From contig CM060731.1 of the NCBI GenBank assembly GCA_030704615.1, forward strand, positions 75,930,756 through 75,994,755: a stretch of 64,000 nucleotides of DNA, given 5' to 3'. This stretch comes from Takakia lepidozioides (Eukaryota > Streptophyta > Takakiopsida > Takakiales > Takakiaceae). Below are positions 32,001 to 42,300 of this stretch, one piece after another. Below the pieces are notes generated by a model. It worked only from the letters and a program-made list of their open reading frames with translations, searched no databases and was not told the origin of the DNA. Both the position numbers and the translations under genes were made by a program. The first letter of the stretch is position 1. Every line of letters starts with the position of its first letter.

Positions 32001-32560
32001 CTTGTTCTGTGGCGAAGGAATGGTGACTGTCAATCTCTTTGGAGGAGTAATGCTAATGTTGGCTCTCCACGTAAGCATTTCCATATCCATTTCCAGTTCG
32101 ATTTCGTTTTCAATTTCCATTTCCGAAACACAACTTTGGAACCTCGCGCGATCACTTGTTCATCATTTTTACTCACTTGTTGGCATCTTTTGCAGGCTAG
32201 GAACGTCCGAGTCCTTGATATAAACCACAACCTGAAAAAGAAATTTTGTGCGAATAAGATTGCCGCAATCTTCACACTCCTCCACACGGAGAATGACGAA
32301 GGAACCGAGGTTGGTGATTACACAGGGGGAGGGCAGGAGACCCATAGGCACAATGGCGAAGGAAATGACGATGACGATGAAGATGACGAACAAAGAGATC
32401 TGGAGACACAGGAAAACCTGGAAGAAGGTGATGGAAACGAAAAGTTGGACAAAAAGAAGAATTTGAGGGAGGGGAGGAAGACAAAGACGACTACCAACAC
32501 GATGATGCCGTCAACAATTAGAACTTGCAAGAGGAGACAGAACAAATTGAGCATGTGAGA
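29100..32560 (+). pseudogene. Multi-exon unknown protein with methyltransferase-like motif, decayed
   Basis: One long plus-strand coding track. Segment 29,117-29,602 (PPDCLDGECKEICGEF...) continues in frame through a TAG into a Lys-rich NLS-like stretch to 29,782, then after a one-base slip into 29,790-30,040 (FNHIISIDISRMELAPRS) and FEYWGRWYVVRAATDPW. An intron with palindromes runs to about 30,458. A short exon (DREQRDYYAE) and a 30,553-30,709 exon (PEKVAHARMYYESRGKPKKF) follow. The main exon, 30,898-32,068, has in-frame TAA at 31,222 and TAG at 31,774. It ends with IVSLFCGEGMVTVNLFGGVM, and after an intron (GTAAGC...TGCAG) ARNVRVLDINHNLKKKF. The SLFCGEG...VRVLDI spacing resembles motifs I and II of SAM-dependent methyltransferases. 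An acidic tail follows to 32,560. The family is unknown to me. Confidence 0.5.
30391..30412. repeat. Perfect 22-bp GATC-centred palindrome
   Basis: The core is GCACGCGCGATCGCGCGTGC, extended by A and T at the two ends. It lies in an intron of the 29-32.5 kb reading frame, together with two weaker copies at about 30,218-30,232 and 30,305-30,322. Confidence 0.9.
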
Positions 32561-33320
32561 AATCCACCAGCTGAACAAGCAGAGAGGGTATTACCCGAAG
32601 AAGGCCACCATCCACATGCCTTGCCAGATACCGGTGAAGAAGACAATCCTGAGACAACTATACTGTCTTCCTCCACTGAAAAAGTGGGGGGAGACAATGT
32701 ACAGGATAACGCTGATTCTAGAGACGTCTTCGCTAAGGAGATTTCAGAAATAGACTCAAGGGTGGGATTCAGGCCTGTGGAGGGGGATATGCCATTACGG
32801 ATGTCACCATATAAAGGTTTAAGCCAACGGGTTAGAGACATCATTGATGGTCAGACATCTAGGGCATTGGTCGGCGATAAAAAATATTGTTGACGTGAGT
32901 ATTGCAGATTATGAGTTGTCATGACACTTGTAAAACAAAATTTTGAAAGTTGATATAACATCAAAATCTTTTAAAAATGGAACTAATAACCTATTGCTTT
33001 GTGATAGTCTCATGAATGAATCGAAACTTATATATACGGAAGTCTAATCACCAGCATTTTCTGTAGATCCGTGAGTCAAATATAGAGGAAGTGACACATA
33101 CCAGAACAAACGACACACAACAGTGTACAATGAAGAAACAATACGACTTGAGAGTGATGATATCGTTGCCCAAGGTGGCAGCTTCAGAAACCGCGGGCGA
33201 TCATGCAAGGTTACTTATGGAAGGGGTCGAGAAAAACATGTCGGACGACGAAAGACTTGTTGCCGGGGGAGATGGCGGCGAAACCTCATCCGGCTTGGAG
33301 CAAGTGCCGCCAAAGCTGGT
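32525..33320 (+). other. Acidic low-complexity coding remnant
   Basis: The plus frame 32,525-32,893 encodes a Glu/Asp/Pro-rich polypeptide with no domain. After a gap, 33,091-33,318 encodes LLMEGVEKNMSDDERLVAGG and ends at a plausible donor (CTG|GTACTT). It probably links the preceding decayed protein to the HAD domains downstream. Confidence 0.3.
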
Positions 33321-33405
33321 ACTTCATTCTCCGCCTTATGCTTTCCTTCTTGCTTTCCATTACGAAAAACTTCCAATGAATTAATAATTATTTCCTAATG
33401 GGCAG

Positions 33406-34233
33406 GATGATATGATCTATCCACCACACGACTATTCCCAAGCTGTCAATCCCGGGGATTTCTTTGCTCTTCCAATGGGTCCAAATGGATGTCAGCCCGG
33501 ATATTATGTCTTGATTCTGGATGTCAGGTTCTTATGTAAGGTCTACCTCCAGAATGGGCCAAAAACCCCTCCCGCAACGCAGCCTTATATCTCCGTTGGA
33601 AGATTTAAGTTAGCAATGTGACATGAGGTGATAGACTTCCTCAAATGGGTCATGAAGAAGTTTTGGGTGATAATATGGAACACTGGCAAAGAAGAGACTA
33701 TCGTGGATTTCAAATCAGCCTTCTTCGAGAGGAATGCCCACAAAGTCATGCATTACAGTTTCGACCAATGTGTGCAACATAGACTTACATTCAACGCGTA
33801 TTGGCCTACGCTTCCTAAGGCCCCAATTTACTTCAAACAACTTTACGACTTGTTCGTAGACTCGGACTCTAAAGCCTACAGGTCTAACACCCTGCTTATA
33901 GACGTCGTTGGAAACATGTACAAGTCTTTCCTCAATCCTCTGAGCCTGGTCATCTTCCTACCTAAATACGAAGCACTTGTAGATCCATACAAAGATGATT
34001 TTTTGATTGATCATCTGAAGCCCCACCTGGAGAAGTTGAGGCATTCAGAAATAGACACTTGGGCCTTCAATGAGCATAACCCGTTTGGTAAAACTAAGGA
34101 TATCTACTTTCAGGATGCTAGAGTGAAATTTATTAATCGCTGGGATTTTCCATGGCCTAAGAACAAGGAGGAATGGGATGCACATCTAAAGTACCTAGAG
34201 GCCCTTGAATTGGAACATGAAATATTAAAGTGA
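33406..34233 (+). pseudogene. FCP1/NIF-like HAD phosphatase domain 1, degenerate
   Basis: After an acceptor (GGGCAG) the exon reads DDMIYPPHDYSQAVNPGDFF, then the presumptive motif I VLILDVRFLC. The nucleophile Asp is kept; the second Asp of DxD is Arg. In-frame TGA at 33,619 splits the frame. It continues with WVIIWNTGKEE (motif II IWT/S-like) and NTLLIDVVGNMYKSF, where the usual DD is DV. The order and spacing match FCP1/SCP/NIF phosphatases, which act on phosphorylated RNA polymerase II tails. Loss of two catalytic residues and one stop mean it is inactive, or a divergent pseudophosphatase. Confidence 0.55.
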
Positions 34234-34352
34234 CTAATTTTGAGAATGAACTGGGAGTTGGAGGTCATTGAGTTCCTTATCTGTTCATGGGATTTTCCTC
34301 TTCTCCACTCTATTCTGCTTTGATTTACTTAAATGTCTTTATCACTCTTTCA

Positions 34353-34986
34353 CAGATCCGACAGCCTGGATCTCCACCTGCGAGGGGACCCCGCTTGATA
34401 ATTTTTGACGTTAATGGAGTGCTGTGCAGAATAATGAAGTGTCAGAGCACAGGCCCTGCTGCACGTTTTTCGGAATCTGATTACAAAATTCTTGCTATTG
34501 TTGGGTATCGGCAAATCTTTAGAAGGGAGATATACCAGAAAGTTTGGCAAGAGTTACAAAAGCATTTCATTTTAGGTATCTGGAGCTGCATGATGCTTAA
34601 AAATTTAAATGCCGTTCTAGATTTGTTCCTACGCGGTCTTCCACGGCCAGCGTTCATCATGTCGCATGAAGATTGTATCATTTTCCCAAGCAGTCTGCAC
34701 CCAAATTACCGACCGGGATAATAACAACCTCATGTGTTCTTGAAACCACTCGTTAAAGTATGGCAGAGTTCTGAAGGTTATTACAATCAGAGTAACACTA
34801 TGCTGATTGATGATACGGCTTTGAAGTGCTTGCTGAACCCTCCTGAATCTTGTCTTCTTCTCAAGTCTTTTGAGAGCATCGATGTCGACGATTTCTTCCT
34901 TCGCAAACTTAGAGATTTTTTGCTTGACTTCTTGAAATTTGAGAACGTTTCGATGTCTCGGCCGTCCCGGCCAAGTTATCCAAAGT
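34353..34986 (+). pseudogene. FCP1/NIF-like HAD phosphatase domain 2, degenerate
   Basis: A second domain of the same kind follows at once. Acceptor CACAG at about 34,352; then PRLIIFDVNGVLC (motif I as DVN), ILGIWSCMMLKN (motif II) and an in-frame TAA TAA at 34,719-34,724. The same frame resumes with FLKPLVKVW and NTMLIDDTALKCLLNPP (acidic DD motif intact). Downstream frame to about 34,986 is Phe/Leu/Lys-rich. It keeps more catalytic positions than domain 1. A tandem duplication of one domain is the simplest origin. Confidence 0.6.
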
Positions 34987-35628
34987 TGACCGACGTTGGT
35001 GGAGCAAGGCCGATTGGTGCGATGGATGGTTGCTTTTATGTGCATAGGGTTCAAGAGGAATCGGGCAGTAGGTCTGCCTCGCTGTCCAAGGCGCCCGGAC
35101 CAATTGAGCCGGTCAAAGGGTGGGTCCCGCAAGCAAAGAGTGCGGCTGGCAAGCAATGTGCATACATGTGACCTTCACAGCAGGTAAAAGAGACATGGTA
35201 ACCTAGTACAACAGGTCAAAAACGATTACCGATATCGGCCATGAACTTTGGCGCCAAATTCCCATGTATTGCGCTCACCGATGTTTGGGCGTCAGCTAAA
35301 TTTAACGCATGGAAGAAGGGTGTCACTTTTGTCATCTAGTGCCTACTTGGCCGATGGCCGATACATGGAAGTTGGCCCTTAGTGGGCCCCGTATCCTACT
35401 CCAAAGTACGGCCCCGAGGGTGCGCACTACGGATACCAGGGCCGGGGGCTCCTTTGCCGTTGCTGTGGCATTTAGGGACCCCCCGGAGGAGATGCTCTAA
35501 GATATCTTAGAGGGGACAGCCGGGCTCATTTCTTTCTTTTCTTTATCTTTCTATTTCTTTACTTCTTGTCCTTTACCTCCTACGATTGGGAAAGAAGCTG
35601 GAAAGAAAAAGGTTGGAAAATCTTTACA
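34987..35628. other. Interval without a recognised gene
   Basis: The sequence is GC-richer than its surroundings. Short plus-strand frames (to 35,171 and 35,500) carry no motif. I see nothing else to report. Confidence 0.3.
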
Positions 35629-35722
35629 CAAGGGAAGTCACCCTCGGTACTTCCGCCTTTCTCGGTCTGCTCACCTCAAAAGGCGGAAGTACTGAGGGAC
35701 ATGGACAGTGACTTCCCGTAAC
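35629..35722. repeat. Imperfect foldback (inverted repeat)
   Basis: GGGAAGTCAC, then CCTCGGTACTTCCGCCTT on the left, is mirrored on the right by AAGGCGGAAGTACTGAGG and GTGACTTCCC. The arms are about 28 bp with a roughly 10-nt bulge and a spacer of about 22 nt. It could be a small MITE-like element or hairpin. Confidence 0.7.
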
Positions 35723-35999
35723 TTATACTACGATTTTGTAAAAACCAAATTTGTAGGTTATGATCTTGCTCCCCTGGCCGGCTATGGGGAGCAAGTTCAT
35801 GGGAGCAAGTTGTACCATTATGGAGCGGACCTGCTCCCTCCTTGCTCCTCTGTCCCACTACGGGGAGACCAAGGAGGGGAGCAGTATTGGGAACATGATC
35901 TTGAAGGTGGGGAACGTGAGGAGGGAGCCCGAGGTGTGGATCGCTCCCCACCTTCCAAATGCGGGAGAAGATTTGATCCTTAAACTCGTTGGCACTAGC

Positions 36000-37390
36000 C
36001 TCCATGGATGACTAAGAAAAGAAAAGTGACAACAAAGTCGGTTGCATTCTGGTTTCCTGCTGCTGTTTGGTCCCCTGGTCCGGAGCTCACCAAACGTTTA
36101 AAGGCTTTGATGCACAACTTTCTTTGGGGTGCCACCCTAGCCAGCCCACAACGGAGAGCTTTGGTTTCTTGGAAGCAACTCTGCTAGCCTAAAAGTAAAG
36201 GTGGTCTTGGTATCATAGATCCAGCCTCGCAGATTTCAGCCTTGCTCGCAAAGTGGATTCCAAGGGCTCTTGCTCATCTCCATAGCCCGTGGAGTAGATT
36301 GGTGCGCCCGCACATGGTAAACGCTGTTCCCCGAAACTCGCAGGGGTGGCAGCCCTCTTTGAGGTGGATTGTGCATAGAAAAGGTAATGCTAATCCAACT
36401 GGGTCTAGACCCTGGACTTCCATCTGAAACACATGGAACAAGCTGAAGACCCAACCTCTCGCAAAGAATGCCTGGGATCTTCGAGGAGGCTATTCGCCAG
36501 CCTATCTTTGGAAATTATAACATTGACTCAGCTCAGACTCAGCTCAGCTGCGGCCCGTCATTCCAAAATGGGCGAGCTGGGAGAAAGAAGGCTTCGTGCA
36601 TCTAGGCAATATATGGGAGCATGAAGTTTCATTCCAAACCCTCAAGTTATTTCTGCTATGGGCAGTCACCCATCCAGAACCTCTTGGCCCCAGTAAGCCT
36701 TCACGGCCCCAGGGTGGTTATTTTTTCCACTTCATTGTACCTTCATCCATCCTTTAATGAATTTCCAGGGCCTTTGTCCCTCTTCTTCAAAAAACATAAA
36801 GAAAAAGAAAAAAAAGAAAGAAATAGAAAGATAAAGAGAAGAAAAGAAATGGACCACCGAGCCTCACAGGGAACATCCCTATGAGATATGTCTTACGCGG
36901 ATATCCTGCATATTATATGGAAGGCCCTGGGGGAAATTCTACCGTATAACATCCTCAATCTTTAAACCATGTTTTATGGGGAAAATCCCTGTAAGGTTCC
37001 GCGTCGCCAGGAAACTCTACTGTATAAGCTAAAGATATGGAAAGGCACAAGTCAAAAACCTGGAAATTCTGTACTAAGATATTAATTGGAGTCACCGCAA
37101 GATCGGAACACAAAAATCAAGGGGCATTTTGAATTTGGAAGCTCTTCGCAACAACAAACGGCTCTAATATGTGGGTTGCTCTGATTATGGGATGCTCTAG
37201 CCAGGTCATTCTGGGCGCTTGCTTTTCCTCTGTTTTGCATCTTAGGCTGTTGGTATTCCTATGACCCTTTGGGCTGGTGTCTCGTCCCTGTACCATCCGC
37301 CTCTGTGTTATTTTTTTCCCATTTAATTGATCATAATGGCCTACATGCCTAAATAAAATGCCTAAATAAAATGAAAAAAATTATCCTTAT
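36000..37390 (+). mobile_element. Second LINE family, 3' fragment with A-rich end
   Basis: The plus strand from about 36,007 reads LKALMHNFLWGATLASPQRR, then PKSKGGLGIIDPASQISALL and AKWIPRALAHLHSPWSRLV. This is the typical post-RT segment of plant L1-like elements (FLW...W..LC.PK..GGLG). Stops and frameshifts follow. The segment fades through 36,760 and ends near AATAAAATGAAAAAAATT at about 37,365-37,382. It is unrelated in sequence to the LINE family of copies A-E. Confidence 0.7.
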
Positions 37391-39379
37391 TTTTTATTTA
37401 CCCATATCCTTATAAATATTATTGAACCTTAACCTTTACCCAGAGGATAAATAAATCATCAAATGTTTTATTGGCCCTGCCCAGGACTATGCATTCACTT
37501 GCATAGAACCTTATATCTTAAGTGGGTCCCAACTCGGAACACCTTCTTTATGTGTTCCATTGATGGATGAATGGAGATATTTATGAGTTTATTACTATCG
37601 ATTATTATTAGTATGGATTTGGTTGCATGATATGACCATAAAGTACCTCAAATCTTTGAGTGGTCCAGTTAGGCACAAGCTCCAAATTAAATAAATTTTA
37701 TCAAATACATATTAAATTCTAAAACATTCTAATACATAATACAGATAAATATAGAGATAAATACAGAATCAGATGAAAAGGTAAACCAAATAGAAATCTT
37801 TTTAAGTTTTTGGTTCCTCTTTTTCTTTTATTTTTTTATTTTTAGTAGAAACTGGTAAAGAGGAGAACACCCCCGTGTCAAGAATAAGCCCCTCTTGCGC
37901 CTTCCCTAGGTATCACTTCTTATCCTTTGCCCAAAACTTACTTGCATGATGTGCCTTCTTCAGGTAGCACTTCCCTCAAGTAACATCCGCAGTAACATCC
38001 CTCTCACTAAGCAACTCATGAGAAATGAATGGATGAATTTTTAAGTTTACTATGGATGAAATAGATTCTACTATTCACAAAGAGGAGCCATAGGCCACTA
38101 GCTTATTAATTTATCTCTTGTTACTTATTACCTACATTAGTGGCAGGGGCTGTGTCACACCTTGTTTACCTTTGTCCGTGGGATAAATAAGTAAATACAT
38201 AAATTAAAAAAAGTGGAACTACAGAAAAATCTGGCGAAATTTCGCACTTTTTCGACCTGAAAAAATAAAATAGAATATTCTGTCGTAAATTCCCTGTTTT
38301 CTCATGGATGAAATCGCCAAACTTCTCCAATAAAATGTTTACTTCGGCCAATTCTGTTTCCGTGGTTGTATTCATGGTCTTCATCGTTGGTCTGATTTGC
38401 TTATCTGGAGTTGGCTCTCCATAAGGTATATGGGTTCCCTCTTGCATTTGAGCTATGGTTTTACTTACTTCCTGGTGTAAGCTCTTTTTCTCCTGCCATG
38501 CTGCACTTTCTGGATATTGTTTCCGTTCTTCTTCAATCTCCTATTCGCCAGATATGGATGATATACATGTATGCAAATACAGAGGAGGATGATTCTATCC
38601 AAATTTCAGTGGATGAACAGAAAATATGGCTATTTCTTGCAATACTCAGTAGCCACGTAGCCACTCCTACTATTTTCCAAATTAAAAAAAAACAAAAACA
38701 AAAACCATGGATTTACCCTTCTCCGGAGGAGAAATAATCTTGTCATTTATATTTACACTTAATTACCCTCGGGTAAGCAACAGGGTATTCAGCTGCACAA
38801 CACGTACAGGACGTACGGGACGTACAGGCTGTCCGTGTGGGAAGACCAAGGTTGCCGCGAAAATCCTGCGACAAACCCTGAATTTTCGCACATGCTCGTG
38901 TTTGCGCAGAGATTTGAGAGGTAGCAGGGATTTGTCACGCGGGATCGAGCTGTTACAATCTGAGACTGCCGACTCTCCATTAATTACTCAGTCTCTGCAC
39001 TGGATTCTGAGCTCCAGTGATGGAAGCTGCCATTGTGGAGTAGGGTAGAGGAGTTTCTGGCTCACCCTGGGTTATAGCTTGGGTACATTTGCGGTGTGAG
39101 CAGTGGGAGGAGGGGTTGGTAGGATCCTGGTGCTGGTGGTAGGAGGGGGACCGTGTTTTGTGTCTCCTTTCGCATTGCATATATTATACACGGTCATAGC
39201 TGAAATACTGGAGAACCTGAATGCAGGTCCTAGAGGCTACCAGGCACAGTTTGGATTTGTGCGGAAGTGACATGGTGTAGGATTTGGTGGCTCTAGAGCA
39301 AGCAGATGAAAAAATGATGCCGTGTAACGTTTTTTGAGTCCTTATTATTCAGGGGAAGGCAGGCTCAGAGGCGGGGGGG
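37391..39379. other. AT-rich intergenic DNA and likely 5' region of the Ca2+-ATPase gene
   Basis: 37.4-38.7 kb is AT-rich and holds no convincing gene. At about 38,800-38,830 there is a short tandem run (ACGTACAGGACGTACGGGAC). 38.8-39.38 kb is GC-richer and precedes the first ATPase ATG, so it may contain promoter and 5' UTR; no TATA box can be singled out. Confidence 0.4.
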
Positions 39380-42300
39380 ATGGGTGAACAGTCGTCTCCG
39401 CGATTTGAACATTCTGCGAGTGGCTTCCGCACGTTGGAAAACCTTCCGTCAATGAGGAACTTCGAGATTAACAACAAGGATTCAACGTTGGAGTCGCTTG
39501 AAGGATGGCGCAAAGCATGCTTGGTTCTGAACGCCTCTCGTCGCTTTCGCTACACCGCTGACATACAAAAGAGACGGGAAGTGACGGAAGATATCCAGGT
39601 ACTTCACGACGATTTCCTCTCAATGTTCAGGGGACGGGAACGAGAATTGACTCTTTGATTCTTCTGCCGCCAGTGGTGTCATGCATAGCAGTGGACTGCT
39701 GGGGCTGGACTTGTCTGTGAAAGGTTATCCACGCATATTTCTGTGAGACAGAGAGAGACAGAGCCGCCGGGGGGAGGGGGGGGGGGGGGGGTGGGTTGTT
39801 GGGTTGGGGGGTTTGGAGGGGTTGTCCAGCAAACTTCTACAATTTATTCCGTGCTGTCTGTCACTGCGAGAGAATGTATTATCATGTTATGCAAAAGAGG
39901 TCCTGGGTTTTTCCTTGGAACCCTTAGAAGGTTATTCGCTGATTCATGTTGGTGACTATAGAAGCGGAAATTCAAGATAGGCGGTCTTGCTGCAAGAGCT
40001 GCTTGGCGTTTCGTGGATGGTAAGAACACTCCTTCTCCAGATTTTATTAACGGAGTATGCTCTCTCAAGTGGGCTTTGCAAAATCACTATGAACATAGCT
40101 GACAAGGTTTGTAGTGGTATGTACTGGCAGCTGAAGCCCTTCTTGTATGAATTGCCATGGAATCTACTTACCTGTGCCCTAGTTTGGACACTGCTGATAG
40201 CCATTTTCATTAAGCTGACTGACAATGTTTGAATAAGGAGTATTGTTAGCAGTTTTCCAGTGTAGACATGGATGGAGAAATACTATTGCTGTGGAGTTCC
40301 AATGGATGTTATTTTGGCAGTGCAGCTCTCAATTTGGGGAAGAGTGCCAATGGTGGACTTTCAACGAAGGCACTACAGTTTGGGTTTGAGGTTGATGGTT
40401 TGCAGCTTGCAAATATGGTGGAAGGGCAAGATCGTAACCTACTTCGGCGCCATGGTGGTGTTATGGGGCTAACTCACAAGCTCAAGACAAATGTCCAGGA
40501 AGGTCTGAGTACCGAGGAAGAGGACGTGCAACAGAGACAGGATGTGTTTGGAACCAACACTTACACGGAGAAACCCCCAAAAGGGTTTTTTATGTTTGTG
40601 TGGGAAGCAATGCATGACCTCACGCTCATCATCCTTGCAGTTTGTGCAGTGGTGTCACTAGGCATAGGCATAGCCACTGAGGGGTGGGAAGAGGGGTGGT
40701 ATGATGGGGCAGGAATTGGCTTTAGTATCTTGCTGGTTGTGTTTGTGACAGCTGCTAGTGATTATCAGCAATCTCTTCAATTTCGTGATCTTGAAAATGA
40801 GAAGAAGAAGATATTTATACAGGTCACTCGGAAGTGCCGCAGACAGAAAGTCTCTATCTTTGACTTATTGGTAGGGGATATTGTACATTTGAACATCGGA
40901 GACCAAGTTCCAGCTGACGGGCTTTATATATCTGGTTCCCCTTTGACAATTGACGAGTCTAGCATGACAGGAGAAAGTGAACCAGTGCGCAAAGATGGAG
41001 GGAAACCCTTCCTTCTCTCTGGAACCAAGGTTCAAGATGGCAATGCCCTGATGCTTGTGACGGGTGTTGGTATGAACACAGAGTGGGGTCATTTGATGAC
41101 TACCCTCTCAGAGTCTGGTGATGATGAAACACCTTTGCAAGTGAAGCTCAATGGAGTAGCCACTCTGATTGGGAAGATAGGTCTTGGTTTTGCGGTGGTC
41201 ACATTCTTGGTTCTGATGTTGAGGTTTTTGATTTCAAAGGACTCACTGACAGAGTGGTCTGGTGATGACGCTTTGGCAATTGTGAACTACTTTGCAATAG
41301 CAGTAACAATAATTGTTGTCGCTGTCCCTGAAGGTCTGCCTCTGGCAGTTACCCTTACTCTCGCTTTTGCAATGAAGAAAATGATGTCTGATAAGGCCTT
41401 GGTGCGCCACCTATCAGCCTGTGAGACAATGGGGTCTGCTACCACTATCTGCAGTGACAAAACTGGAACGTTGACCACCAACAAGATGACAGTGGTGAAG
41501 GCATGGGTAGCTGGATCAGTCTGGAATGCTGATGGAGTGAAGGGGAAATTGCCACAAGGGTTCTTGCAGGTGCTGTTGGAGGGGATTTTTCAAAATACTG
41601 GGGGAGATGTTGCGGACGAAGGTGATGGCAAGCCTCCATCACTTTTGGGTTCTCCCACAGAGACTGCTGTGCTACAGTTTGGCTTGAATTTGGGCGGCAA
41701 TTTCAAGGACGTGTGCTGCAAGTGTGACATGGTGAAAATGGATCCCTTCAACTCTGCGAGAAAGAGGATGGGGGTGGTGGTGAAAGAGCATCACAATGGG
41801 CAGTTGCGTGCACACTGGAAGGGAGCTTCAGAGATGATTCTGGAATTGTGTGATAAGACTGTTGATCAGAATGGTGAGATAGTTCCTTTGGATGATGACA
41901 AACGACGGGAGCTAAAGGGGGTCATACATAATTTTGCTAATGACGCATTGCGGACACTTGGTTTAGCCTTCAAGGATGTGGAGCGTTCGCCAGGCCAGGA
42001 TGAACCGATCCCAGATAACGGCTATGTGTTGGCAGCAATTGTAGGTATAAAGGACCCTGTGCGAGATGGGGTGAAGGGTGCTGTGCAGCTGTGCTTTGAT
42101 GCAGGCATCAAGGTCCGCATGGTCACTGGTGATAATATTGACACAGCTAAGGCCATTGCACGTGAATGCGGCATTCTGACTGATGATGGAGATGCAATTG
42201 AGGGTCCTGAATTTCGCAATTTGAGCCCTGGGGAAATGAGGAGAAGAATCCCAAATTTGCAGGTAGACACCACTCTCATTACTCACTTGAATTTGTGGTA

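Noticed and set aside
32030-32287. Minus-strand frame opposite the methyltransferase-like exon and intron
   Set aside because: It runs through a clear plus-strand intron and has no motif.
29600-34724. Alternative genetic code (TAA/TAG as Gln) as an explanation for in-frame stops
   Set aside because: TGA is also used, frameshifts are present, and nearby genes use standard stops. C-to-T decay explains it more simply.
39743-39955. Open frame across the poly-G run
   Set aside because: Gly-rich low-complexity translation inside a Ca2+-ATPase intron.
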